The notes under the pieces: generated by a model
Databases searched by the model: none
What the model saw: the letters and a program-made list of their open reading frames with translations, nothing else
What the model was told of the DNA's origin: nothing
Program-made: the position numbers and the translations under genes
Shown: positions 7,656 to 15,637 of the stretch, one piece after another
How the letters are laid out: the number at the start of each line of letters is the position of its first letter
Position numbering within the stretch: the first letter of the stretch is position 1
NCBI GenBank assembly: GCA_964443005.1
Contig: CAYUBI010000030.1
Location: 1 to 21,415 of the forward strand
From: CAYUBI01 sp964443005
GTDB lineage: Bacteria; Margulisbacteria; Riflemargulisbacteria; GWF2-35-9; CAYUBI01
Reading direction: 5' to 3'
DNA length: 21,415 nt

Positions 7656-8791
7656 AACAAGCTAAATTAGTGTTAGAGGATGGTCGAGTTTTTGTTGGAA
7701 ATACAATTGGATATGATGGAGAAACTATAGGGGAAGTTGTTTTTAATACGAGTATGACTGGATATCAAGAAATCCTGACAGATCCATCGTATTCAGGGCA
7801 AATGGTGACCTTAACGTATCCGATGATTGGTAATTACGGGATTAATTTAGCAGATGCGGAATCTGAGCGTATTCATGTTCGTGCATTAATTGTAAAGGAA
7901 TATTCTAAGCATTATGCAAATTATCGAGCATCAATGTCGCTAGACGACTATTTGTCTAAACAAAAGATTATGGCATTGCAAGGTATTGATACGCGTGCCT
8001 TAGTTCGGCATATTCGGGACAAAGGTGCTATGCGTGGAATTATTTCATCCCAGAATATGGACGAGAGTGACTTACTAATTAAAGTAAATCAATCTCCTGG
8101 TATGAGTGGTACAGATTTAGCAAAAGTTGTTACGTGTCAGTCAGCGTATTCATTTAATGAGCCGTTGGATCCGATGTTTTTGGGTTATGTTGCAGGTTCA
8201 GTTCAGTATCATGTTGTTGTGGTTGATTTTGGAGTTAAAAAAAATATTTTAAGATCGTTAGTATCTTTAGGCTGTTTAGTTACAGTAGTGCCTGCTTCAA
8301 TAACAGCAGCTGAAATAGCACAATTAGAGCCAGACGGCGTGCTTTTGTCTAATGGTCCAGGCGATCCTGCTGCAGTTACTTATGCGATTGATATGATTCG
8401 AACGTTGTTAACGGGATCTATACCTATGTTTGGGATTTGTTTAGGGCATCAGCTCTTGGGGCTTGCGTTGGGTGCAACAACCTATAAGTTGAAATTTGGT
8501 CATCGCGGTGGCAATCAACCCGTGATGCGTTTGTCAGATCGATTGATTGAAATTACGTCTCAAAATCATGGGTTTTCAATTGATGCTGCAAGTATTGATC
8601 TGGCTCGAGTTAATGTAACCCATCGAAATCTTAATGATGATACTATTGAAGGACTTGAAGTGATTGGGCAACCATTCTTTTCAGTTCAATATCACCCTGA
8701 AGCTTCTCCAGGACCGCATGATAGTTCCTATTTGTTTCATCGGTTTCTATCTGACTTGGCTGTTTACCGATCTTTGAAAAAAGGCGTATGA
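7652..8791 (+). CDS. carA: Carbamoyl-phosphate synthase small (glutaminase) subunit
   Basis: CarA hydrolyses glutamine and channels ammonia to CarB for carbamoyl phosphate synthesis. The 379-residue protein has the CarA-specific N-terminal domain (FNTSMTGYQEILTDPSY, then IDTRALVRHIRDKGAMRG) and a class I glutaminase domain with the triad C263 (FGICLGHQ), H348 and E350 (YHPEASPGPHD). It overlaps pyrC by 4 bp (ATGA) and xseA by 4 bp. The usual neighbour carB is not in the window; xseA follows directly. Without CarB it can only act as a glutaminase, so carB should be elsewhere in the genome. Confidence 0.96.
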   Translation: MKQAKLVLEDGRVFVGNTIGYDGETIGEVVFNTSMTGYQEILTDPSYSGQMVTLTYPMIGNYGINLADAESERIHVRALIVKEYSKHYANYRASMSLDDYLSKQKIMALQGIDTRALVRHIRDKGAMRGIISSQNMDESDLLIKVNQSPGMSGTDLAKVVTCQSAYSFNEPLDPMFLGYVAGSVQYHVVVVDFGVKKNILRSLVSLGCLVTVVPASITAAEIAQLEPDGVLLSNGPGDPAAVTYAIDMIRTLLTGSIPMFGICLGHQLLGLALGATTYKLKFGHRGGNQPVMRLSDRLIEITSQNHGFSIDAASIDLARVNVTHRNLNDDTIEGLEVIGQPFFSVQYHPEASPGPHDSSYLFHRFLSDLAVYRSLKKGV

Positions 8792-9939
8792 TTTTTCCAG
8801 AAATGCTTTCTCAGGACGTGCTTTCTGTAGGGCAGCTAAATCATTATCTTCGGGCTAGGTTGGACGAGGATCTTGTTTTAGCTCGCGTGTGGGTTCGTGG
8901 CGAAATTTCAAATGTTAAATTTTATCAAGCTGGAGGCCAAATATATTTCACGCTGAAAGATGCAGATGCTGCAATTAATTGTGTTGTTTTCAATAATGTA
9001 GTTAAAGATCTTCGGTTTTCCTTAACTGATAATTTGGCTGTAGTTGTTCGTGGCAAAGTTTCCTATTTTGAAAAACGCGGGTCAATTACGCTTCAGGTAT
9101 ATACTGTTGAACCTGAAGGTGTGGGCGCATTAGCTTTAGCCTTTGATCAACTGAAAATGAAGTTGCAACAGGAAGGCTTGTTTTTAGAATCCCGTAAAAA
9201 AAGAATTCCTGCGTTTCCTAAATGTGTTGTTGTAATAACCTCACCGAGTGGTGCTGTTATTCATGATATTATAACAACGATGCGTCGTAGAGCCCCAAAC
9301 ATCAAAATGGTTATAATTCCGACAGTTGTTCAAGGCAAAGATGCGCCTGCATCAGTTATTCATAGTTTGGATATAGCGAAGCAGTATGGGAAAGCAGATG
9401 TCATCATTCTTGCACGTGGCGGTGGTAGTTTAGAGGAATTATGGGCATTTAATAACGAAGGTGTTGTGCGTGCAATTAGTGCCTGTTCTGTGCCAGTAGT
9501 TTCTGCTATCGGACATGAGGTTGACTTTACCTTAGCTGATTTTGTTGCAGATTTGCGTGCACCAACCCCAACAGCTGCTGCAGAACTGGTGTCTCCAGAA
9601 CTTGTTCGTGTGCAAGTGGGAATCAGCGACTCTATTCGTCGCATGAAGCAATCGTTACTTAATCATGTGCGTGATCAGGCGTTGTTACTGGATGATTTGC
9701 GCGCAAGACTGGATCATGAATTAATTCATTTGGTACAAACTAAATCACAGAAATTGGCAGTTTGTGTATCTAAGCTGAATGCGTTGAATCCATTAGCAGT
9801 TCTTAAACGTGGGTTTGGGCACATTCAGGGAAAAGATGGTGTGACAATTGCTAGTATTTCGCAGGTTCACGTGCCGAGTACTGTGCAGGTACGTTTATGG
9901 GACGGAAGTTTTCAATGTGAGGTTACAGCAAAACGATAA
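8788..9939 (+). CDS. xseA: Exodeoxyribonuclease VII large subunit
   Basis: XseA is the catalytic subunit of exonuclease VII, which degrades single-stranded DNA to short oligonucleotides. The 383 residues contain an OB-fold (about 10-110), the catalytic domain with TSPSGAVIHDI (151-161), ARGGGSLEELWAFN (209-222) and IGHEVDFTLADFVADLRAPT (241-260), and the C-terminal LKRGFGHI segment. It is slightly short for the family, mainly in the coiled-coil section. ATG 8788 overlaps the carA stop (ATGA); ATG 8803, giving MLSQDVLSVGQL, is a credible alternative. The small subunit xseB, usually immediately downstream, is not here: only 7 bp separate this stop from the next gene. Confidence 0.95.
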   Translation: MIFPEMLSQDVLSVGQLNHYLRARLDEDLVLARVWVRGEISNVKFYQAGGQIYFTLKDADAAINCVVFNNVVKDLRFSLTDNLAVVVRGKVSYFEKRGSITLQVYTVEPEGVGALALAFDQLKMKLQQEGLFLESRKKRIPAFPKCVVVITSPSGAVIHDIITTMRRRAPNIKMVIIPTVVQGKDAPASVIHSLDIAKQYGKADVIILARGGGSLEELWAFNNEGVVRAISACSVPVVSAIGHEVDFTLADFVADLRAPTPTAAAELVSPELVRVQVGISDSIRRMKQSLLNHVRDQALLLDDLRARLDHELIHLVQTKSQKLAVCVSKLNALNPLAVLKRGFGHIQGKDGVTIASISQVHVPSTVQVRLWDGSFQCEVTAKR

Positions 9940-9946
9940 AGCTGTT

Positions 9947-10492
9947 ATGAATAAAGAAATTCTTCGGCAATTAATGATCAAAAAACGACGAAGCCTAAAC
10001 ACTGCAACTTGTGCTTTGGCTAGTCACACGATTTGTGAGCGTATTCGTCAATTGCCTGCATTTATGTGTGCGTCGCATATTATGCTTTATTCTCCGATTC
10101 AGAATGAAGTTGATTTAGTAGAGTTGCTGACGCCGTTGGTTGTTGGACAGACGTTTTATTTTCCTAAAATTATTAATGACAGGATATTTCCAGTTGCAGT
10201 TAGCTCTGTTCACGAATTAGGTATTGGAAAATTTGGTGTTGCTGAGCCTATGGCAGTGGCAGAGTTACAGGAATTATTTCTTGATTTAATTTTCGTGCCA
10301 GGAATCGTTTTTTCAAAAGATCTGTATCGAATTGGTTTTGGTAAAGGTTATTATGATCGGTTTTTAGTTTCGATGCATGCAACGAAAATCGGTGTTGCCT
10401 ATGATTTTCAGGTAAAAAAAAGGGTTCCTATTGAAGCGCATGATGTTCAGTTAAATGGTATTATTACTGATAAACAGTGGATTGTTGGTTGA
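9947..10492 (+). CDS. 5-formyltetrahydrofolate cyclo-ligase
   Basis: The enzyme uses ATP to convert 5-formyl-THF to 5,10-methenyl-THF, returning folate to one-carbon metabolism. The 181-residue length is typical. Family marks are the basic N-terminus (LRQLMIKKRRSL), LYSPIQNEVD (48-57), the substrate/ATP region VPGIVFSKDLYRIGFGKGYYDR (about 117-138) and IGVAYDFQ. The frame is open further upstream inside xseA, but ATG 9947 gives the normal family N-terminus and lies 7 bp after the xseA stop. It is the last gene of the M23-to-folate run, followed at once by a strong inverted repeat. Common symbols are fthC, yqgN and ygfA. Confidence 0.93.
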   Translation: MNKEILRQLMIKKRRSLNTATCALASHTICERIRQLPAFMCASHIMLYSPIQNEVDLVELLTPLVVGQTFYFPKIINDRIFPVAVSSVHELGIGKFGVAEPMAVAELQELFLDLIFVPGIVFSKDLYRIGFGKGYYDRFLVSMHATKIGVAYDFQVKKRVPIEAHDVQLNGIITDKQWIVG

Positions 10493-10494
10493 TA

Positions 10495-10529
10495 CTGACA
10501 ATTTGGAAGTGTAACTTCCAAATTGTCAG
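10495..10529. repeat. Perfect 16-bp inverted repeat, hairpin with 3-nt loop
   Basis: Arms CTGACAATTTGGAAGT (10495-10510) and its exact complement (10514-10529) surround the loop GTA. It begins 2 bp after the stop of the cyclo-ligase gene. It is too long and perfect to be chance, but no T-run follows (next bases GGAATGTATG), so it is not a textbook intrinsic terminator. It may be a 3'-end stabiliser, an RNase III or processing site, a factor-dependent terminator or an operator for the downstream gene. TTGTCA at 10523-10528 inside the right arm could also serve as a -35. Confidence 0.8.
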
Positions 10530-10596
10530 GAATGTATGATACACTATTTTTTGCAGTTTTATCGAAGCGTGCGTTAATAATTGATGGAGGGGAATT

Positions 10597-11241
10597 ATGG
10601 TTGAAGCTGTTATGAGTCTAGGTTTTGTCGTGCTTATAACAGCTGTGTGCTTCGTTGTTAAATCTCGAGGTATAGCTGCTCCTTTGCAGAGATTGATTAG
10701 TGACGGTGAAAATAAGGCTGAGGTTACTAGTGAATCTGTAGAAAAAAAAATTGCGGTTGTGCGCTGTCAGGGTGGAGAAAGAGCCAAAGACCGGTTTGTT
10801 TACCGAGGTGTTAGTTCCTGTCAGGGTTCAATGGCAATGGCAGTCGGGCACAAGCAGTGTGCTGTTGGTTGTTTGGGATTAGGCGATTGCATTAACGTGT
10901 GTCCTACAGCAGCATTGTCAATGGATTCGCATGGAGTTCCTGTTGTGAATGATCAGGCGTGTAACGGCTGTGGTAACTGTGTAAGGATTTGTCCCAAGAA
11001 TATTATTGTGCTTGATAAGGCAGTTTGCAAACATTTTGTTGGATGTTGTACTCATGACAAAGGTCCCCACGTTCGAAATATCTGTGCTGTGGGATGTATT
11101 GCTTGTGGATTATGTAAAAAAAACTGCTCATTTGATGCTATTACCCTTCATGATTCATTAGCAGTGATTGATGGGGATCTATGTACGAATTGTGGCGCTT
11201 GTTTAACTGCTTGTCCTCAACATTGTATTGTATTTAAATAA
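10597..11241 (+). CDS. RnfB-like polyferredoxin lacking the first Fe-S domain
   Basis: RnfB carries electrons from reduced ferredoxin into the Rnf membrane complex. The 214-residue protein keeps the RnfB layout: an N-terminal membrane helix (about 4-22), AVVRCQGG...RFVYRGVSSC, GCLGLGDCINVCP and KGPHVRNICAVGCIACG. Four Cys clusters can carry [4Fe-4S]: C88/92/98/102, C122/125/128/132, C167/170/173/177 and C196/199/202/206. What is missing is the GxxCGxCGYPGC-type domain that normally lies between helix and RCxG. In its place is a short linker (about 35-50). No rnfA, C, D, E or G is nearby. It starts at ATG 10597 behind GGAGGGG (10586-10592). It may be a divergent Rnf subunit or an independent membrane-tethered electron carrier. 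Confidence 0.85.
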   Translation: MVEAVMSLGFVVLITAVCFVVKSRGIAAPLQRLISDGENKAEVTSESVEKKIAVVRCQGGERAKDRFVYRGVSSCQGSMAMAVGHKQCAVGCLGLGDCINVCPTAALSMDSHGVPVVNDQACNGCGNCVRICPKNIIVLDKAVCKHFVGCCTHDKGPHVRNICAVGCIACGLCKKNCSFDAITLHDSLAVIDGDLCTNCGACLTACPQHCIVFK

Positions 11242-11243
11242 TT

Positions 11244-12659
11244 ATGGAATCTAAGCTTAAGGCTGAAAAAGAAGCGCTTCCGACCAAAAACGCAGAAAAA
11301 AAATCTGAAAAAAAAATCGATGCTAGCGATATTTCTGAAAAACCACTGAAAAAAGAAAAACAGCCAGTTGATCAAGCTCACGTAGTATATATTTTAATTT
11401 TATCTATTTTTGGGTTACTAATGGTTTATTTGTTTCTGGCTTTGCTAAGTTTCTTTCATTTATTACCGCGATTTATTCGTACTCATTTACCCATTATTGG
11501 TAGCGTCGTGATTAAAGCAGAATCGCAGGATCGAAAAATTCAAATTCTTCAGGAAAAAATTGAGGATTATAAGAAAATTAATCATGTTGGCGAATATAGT
11601 TTGCAAATGGCTGAAGAAAATGAGTTAGATAAAACCCTTCGTAAAGTGCCATTTTTATTTAAGATTAAGATTAATAAAAATAAGGTTAATGGACATGATT
11701 ATGGGGAGTTGTATATTGATCAGGTTTTAGTTATTCGAACTTTGGTAGGAGCGAATAAAGAAGATGCTTATGATCGAGCAAAAACAATTGCCCGCAAAAT
11801 TTCTACTTTATTGGGTGCTGCAGCGAATTTTGAAACGTTAGAACCTCGGTATGTTGCAGGTACTTTTGGCGCCTTTTTAGGTGACGATTTGGTGTTTAGT
11901 GTTACTGAAGATGATGGGATTTTGAATAATTCAACGCAAACAAATGTCATGAGAAGTTGGTTGAATAATGTACGGGTTGCTTTAGGTGCATCTAAATATG
12001 ACAAGCCATTTGAGGGGCCGCCAGATCCTGAAGAAAAGCATAAGCTTAAAGTATATCGTGTTGAAACAATTGATGAAAAGGGACGGAAAGTTTTGCCAAA
12101 AATTGTTTCAAGCGTGACGCCTGATTTATTGGTTTCTACACCCACTGCGATTTCAAAAAATTTATCTAGAGCAGCTGCAGTTGCACGGTCCTCGCCAACT
12201 CAGCAAGATCGGATTAAGGAGCTTAAAAAAGTTGTTGCAGTATATGAAAAAATGTCCACTGAAAAAATAAATGGTATATTTGAAACTTTGACGCATAGCG
12301 AAGTTTTGGATTTGTTGTCATTGTTGTCTGAGCGGAATGTGGCAAAACTTTTTTCAGTTATGGATAAACAAAAAGCTGCGACTTATTACACTGAATTGGT
12401 AACTGCAAATGTTGATGGCTTGTGGCAGCCAGCTAAGGAATTTAAAAAAATGATTACTGTCATAGCTTCAATGCCTCCAGCAGATGCAGTTCAATTGTTA
12501 TCGAATTTGAATTCAGAGGATGTATTAAAAATACTTCAAATCATGGAAACTAGCAAAAAAGCCAAAGTCTTAGCTGCCATGGATCCGAAATTAGCTGGCG
12601 AATATTTGCAAAAACTCAGACAAAAAAATAAAACTAAGCCTGAGGCTATAAAGCAATAA
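11244..12659 (+). CDS. Membrane-anchored protein with MgtE_N (MotE-like) C-terminus
   Basis: The 471-residue protein has a very charged Lys/Glu-rich cytoplasmic N-terminus (1-40), one transmembrane helix (about 47-71), a short coiled segment, a globular middle domain (about 130-250) and a C-terminal all-helical MgtE_N/FliG-middle-like domain (about 325-462: IKELKKVVAVYEKM, LTHSEVLDLLSLL, MPPADAVQLLSNL, MDPKLAGEYLQKL). MotE-like proteins with a helix plus this domain act as chaperones or scaffolds for flagellar stator or basal-body parts. The middle domain (ELYIDQVLVIRTLVG, then DRAKTIARKISTLLG) is not part of MotE; it loosely recalls periplasmic segments of the form dG..v.ri...s..eRA..i..rl. 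It follows the RnfB-like gene by 2 bp with no clear Shine-Dalgarno, so coupling is likely. The flagellar role is inferred. Confidence 0.6.
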   Translation: MESKLKAEKEALPTKNAEKKSEKKIDASDISEKPLKKEKQPVDQAHVVYILILSIFGLLMVYLFLALLSFFHLLPRFIRTHLPIIGSVVIKAESQDRKIQILQEKIEDYKKINHVGEYSLQMAEENELDKTLRKVPFLFKIKINKNKVNGHDYGELYIDQVLVIRTLVGANKEDAYDRAKTIARKISTLLGAAANFETLEPRYVAGTFGAFLGDDLVFSVTEDDGILNNSTQTNVMRSWLNNVRVALGASKYDKPFEGPPDPEEKHKLKVYRVETIDEKGRKVLPKIVSSVTPDLLVSTPTAISKNLSRAAAVARSSPTQQDRIKELKKVVAVYEKMSTEKINGIFETLTHSEVLDLLSLLSERNVAKLFSVMDKQKAATYYTELVTANVDGLWQPAKEFKKMITVIASMPPADAVQLLSNLNSEDVLKILQIMETSKKAKVLAAMDPKLAGEYLQKLRQKNKTKPEAIKQ

Positions 12660-13827
12660 CCGCCTCAATTACTTGTTGCACATCAGCAGGTGTCATTTTG
12701 GGATAAATAGGCAAGGAAAGTGCTTGGTCATAATAGTTTTCGGCATTAGGAAAGTTCCCAGATTGATAGCCAAACGTATTTCGATAATATGGCTGAAGGT
12801 GAATGGGAATGTAGTGAACTTGTGTGAGTATTCCTTTGGCTTTCAGCTCTTCCATAATACAGTTGCGGGATTTATTTAATTTTACATAATCTAGTTTAAC
12901 AACAAACAAATGATACGCGCTAAATTGCCACGGTTCTTCTTGAAATAAAGTTAGAAATGGTAGCTCAGCAAAGGCGTGTGTATATAAGGAAACAATTTGT
13001 CTGCGTCGTTCAATGAATCGGTCAAGTTTGTTGAGTTGACTGAGTCCTAAAGCAGCAGCAATATCCGTGAGGCGATAATGATAGCCTAATATAGGCATTT
13101 CGTAATACCACGGATTAAGTTTTCCGTTTGTGAAAGCCATATCAGGATAGGCAAAGCTTTGTTTAGTCATGCCATGTGAGCGCAACTGGCATAACTCGTT
13201 GTAAAGTGCTTCGTCATTGGTGGTAATGGCACCCCCTTCGCCTGTTGTAATATGCTTAACTGGATGAAAGGAAAGAATTGTTGCTAAGCTATGACAGCAG
13301 CTTCCAACACGAATCCACTCGCCTGTTTGGCTTTGATATTTTGTCCCTAGTGCATGAGCTGCATCTTCAATAATAGGAATGGTTTTGGCAATAGATTGAA
13401 GCTGCTCCATTTGAACTGGAAAACCTGCAAAATGGATAGCAATGATCAGATTAACAGTTTTATAGGCTTGCGGGTGTTGATTCAAATAGCTTTCAACTGC
13501 ATAGATATCAAGATTGGGAAAGGATTTAGTAATATCTACAAATTGGGGTCGTAGTCCTGTATAAGCAATTGCATTGGATGTTGCTAAAAAACTAATAGGG
13601 GAGGTGAGCGATTCTGTTGCGCCTGACCGTTTGATTGCTAAATTAATTAAATGAAGTGCTGCAGTGCCACTACTTACTGCAACAGCATATTTGGCGCCAA
13701 CATAATTAGCTAACGCTGCTTCAAAAGCAGGAACCATGGGGCCTTGTGTTAAATAATCAGAATCAAGAACGTTGAGAACTGCTTGTTTGTCGGCATCATC
13801 AATCCATTGGCATCCATAGGGAATCAT
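12646..13827 (-). CDS. pseC: DegT/DnrJ-type sugar aminotransferase, PseC-like
   Basis: This PLP enzyme of the DegT/DnrJ/EryC1 family is 393 residues long. The N-terminus IPYGCQWIDDADKQAVLNVL and SDYLTQGP match PseC, which aminates the 4-keto sugar on the route to pseudaminic acid, used to glycosylate flagellins or surface glycans. Active-site features are SSGTAALHL (52-60), TSPISFLATSNAI, IEDAAHALG (153-161), and the Schiff-base lysine K191 in FHPVKHITTGEGGA. Other Pse genes (pseB, H, G, I, F) are not in the window, so related 4-aminotransferases such as LegC or PerA types remain possible. It follows ettA by 3 bp with AGGAAA as ribosome binding site, and its 3' end overlaps the convergent MgtE_N gene by 14 bp. 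Confidence 0.85.
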   Translation of the reverse strand: MIPYGCQWIDDADKQAVLNVLDSDYLTQGPMVPAFEAALANYVGAKYAVAVSSGTAALHLINLAIKRSGATESLTSPISFLATSNAIAYTGLRPQFVDITKSFPNLDIYAVESYLNQHPQAYKTVNLIIAIHFAGFPVQMEQLQSIAKTIPIIEDAAHALGTKYQSQTGEWIRVGSCCHSLATILSFHPVKHITTGEGGAITTNDEALYNELCQLRSHGMTKQSFAYPDMAFTNGKLNPWYYEMPILGYHYRLTDIAAALGLSQLNKLDRFIERRRQIVSLYTHAFAELPFLTLFQEEPWQFSAYHLFVVKLDYVKLNKSRNCIMEELKAKGILTQVHYIPIHLQPYYRNTFGYQSGNFPNAENYYDQALSLPIYPKMTPADVQQVIEAVIAL

Positions 13828-13830
13828 GAA

Positions 13831-15513
13831 TTATTTCCTAGTGAGTCGATGATATTTAATCCGGTGTGGCTGCATTGCATCTTGTCCCAAACGTTTCACG
13901 CGATCAGTTTCGTAATCTGTAAAGTTGCCTTCATACCAACGAACAACACTATCCCCTTCAAAAGCCATAATGTGTGTGCAAACTCTATCTAAAAACCAAC
14001 GATCATGGCTAATAATCATTGCACATCCAGCAAAGTTTTCTAAGGCATCTTCCAGTGCACGAATTGTATTAACATCTAGGTCATTAGTGGGTTCATCCAG
14101 TAAAAGCACATTGCCACCTTCTCTAAGCATGCGCGCCAAATGTACGCGGTTTCGTTCACCGCCAGAAATCATGGTTACTTTTTTTTGTTGATCTGTTCCT
14201 GAAAAATTAAAACGAGAAACATAAGCTCTGGAATTCATTTCCCGATTGCCTAATTTAACAATATCATCTTTGTTGGAAATAACTTCCCAAATGGTTTTGT
14301 TAGGGTCTAATGAATCGCGGCTTTGGTCTACATACGAGAGTTTAATTGTTTCTCCAAGTGTAACAGTTCCTTTGTCAGGTTTTTCTTGTCCTACTATCAT
14401 TTTGAATAAGGTTGTTTTGCCTGCACCATTGGGCCCAATCACACCAACAATACCGCCTGCAGGCAAGGTAAAGGTAACGTTTTCCATTAATATTTGGTCA
14501 TCAAAGCCTTTGGTAACTCCGTTAAATTCAATGACTTTTCCGCCTAATCGTGGGCCTGGAGGAATGTAGATTTCTAATTCTCTAATTTGTTTATCTGATT
14601 CTTGGGTAAGTAGAGCTTCGTAATGGCTAATATGTGCTTTTGCTTTTGTTTGGCGACCTTTGGGTGTCATTTGTATCCATTCCAATTCGCGTTGTAATGT
14701 TTTTTGGCGTTCACTTTCGCTTTTTTCTTCTTGTTTTAATTGACGTTGTTTTTGGTCTAACCATAAGGAATAATTGCCTTTCCACGGAATGCCTTCGCCA
14801 CGATCAAGCTCCAAAATCCATTGCGCTACATTGTCCAGAAAATATCGGTCATGAGTGACTGCAATAATAGTGCCAGCATAATGTTGCAAATGGTGCTCAA
14901 GCCACGCTACAGATTCTGCATCCAGATGGTTAGTTGGTTCATCTAATAACAGAATATCAGGTTTTTTAAGAAGTAACCTGCACAATGCTACGCGGCGGCG
15001 TTCTCCACCTGAAATGATTTTGATTGGGGTATCACTGGGAGGACATCGAAGTGCATCCATTGCCATTTCAAGGCGAGACTCTAAATCCCAAGCATCCATT
15101 TTGTCGATTTTCTCTTGCACTGAACCTTGACGATCAAGCAATGCGCTCATTTCCTCGTCACTCATGGGATCGCTGAATTTTTCATTAATGGCATTATATT
15201 CTTTTAGTAAATCAGCAGCTTCTTGCATGCCTTGTTCAACTATTTCAAGAACAGTTTTTGTTTCGTCGAGTTTAGGTTCTTGTTCTAAATATCCAATGGT
15301 TAGGCCTTGAGAAATCGTTGTTTTTCCATCAAAGTGTGTATCTGTTCCTGCCAAAATTCGTAATAACGAACTTTTGCCAGAACCATTTAAGCCGATCACG
15401 CCAATTTTTGCACCATAAAAATAGGAAAGGTTAATGTTTTTTAATACAGTTCGTTGTTCGTAATGTTTGCTAACATTGATCATTGAATAGATTATTTTAT
15501 TTGTTTCACTCAT
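13831..15513 (-). CDS. ettA: Energy-dependent translational throttle protein (ABC-F)
   Basis: The 560-residue cytosolic twin ATPase has no membrane segment. EttA binds the ribosomal E site and gates the first elongation steps according to ATP/ADP. Both nucleotide-binding domains are complete: Walker A GLNGSGKSS (41-49) and GPNGAGKTT (360-368), signatures SGGERRR (168-174) and SGGERNR (450-456), Walker B LLLDEPTNHLD and LLLDEPTNDLD. The arm (about 95-140) and the P-site interaction linker with EWIQMTPKGRQTKAKA (278-293) are the EttA-specific parts. The length and C-terminal ending (NFTDYETDRVKRLG) match the family. The start has AAAGGAT about 8 bp upstream. It probably forms an operon with pseC, a pairing without an obvious functional reason. 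Confidence 0.95.
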   Translation of the reverse strand: MSETNKIIYSMINVSKHYEQRTVLKNINLSYFYGAKIGVIGLNGSGKSSLLRILAGTDTHFDGKTTISQGLTIGYLEQEPKLDETKTVLEIVEQGMQEAADLLKEYNAINEKFSDPMSDEEMSALLDRQGSVQEKIDKMDAWDLESRLEMAMDALRCPPSDTPIKIISGGERRRVALCRLLLKKPDILLLDEPTNHLDAESVAWLEHHLQHYAGTIIAVTHDRYFLDNVAQWILELDRGEGIPWKGNYSLWLDQKQRQLKQEEKSESERQKTLQRELEWIQMTPKGRQTKAKAHISHYEALLTQESDKQIRELEIYIPPGPRLGGKVIEFNGVTKGFDDQILMENVTFTLPAGGIVGVIGPNGAGKTTLFKMIVGQEKPDKGTVTLGETIKLSYVDQSRDSLDPNKTIWEVISNKDDIVKLGNREMNSRAYVSRFNFSGTDQQKKVTMISGGERNRVHLARMLREGGNVLLLDEPTNDLDVNTIRALEDALENFAGCAMIISHDRWFLDRVCTHIMAFEGDSVVRWYEGNFTDYETDRVKRLGQDAMQPHRIKYHRLTRK

Positions 15514-15563
15514 AACTACGATCCTTTCGATTATTGATCTAACAAAATATTTTTCAAGTTAAT

Positions 15564-15572
15564 ATTGTAACA
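15564..15572 (-). promoter_or_regulatory. Putative extended -10 promoter of ettA
   Basis: Read on the minus strand, TGTTACAAT combines the TG extension with TACAAT as -10. The -35 region at 17-bp spacing is poor (CCATCA). It lies about 50 bp before the ettA start, leaving room for a normal leader that contains AAAGGAT. It shares the 121-bp divergent gap with the fliI promoter. Confidence 0.45.
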
Positions 15573-15617
15573 TAGGATTCTATTCTTGATGGAGTGTCTA
15601 TTTTCGCAATGTGATTT

Positions 15618-15629
15618 TTCTGCTATAAC
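15618..15629 (+). promoter_or_regulatory. Putative fliI promoter with extended -10, leaderless start
   Basis: TTCTGCTATAAC contains TGC followed by TATAAC (15624-15629), an extended -10. Only 8 bp separate it from ATG 15638, so transcription would start at or within a base or two of the start codon. No Shine-Dalgarno is visible upstream. The -35 at 17 bp spacing (TTTTCG) is weak, as expected for an extended -10 promoter. The same TTCTGCTATAA string recurs at 21384-21394. Confidence 0.5.
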
Positions 15630-15637
15630 TTAAATTG

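Noticed and set aside
14634..14858. Plus-strand frame inside ettA with hydrophobic stretches
   Set aside because: It lies antisense to the P-site linker region of a clear EttA and has no start signal.
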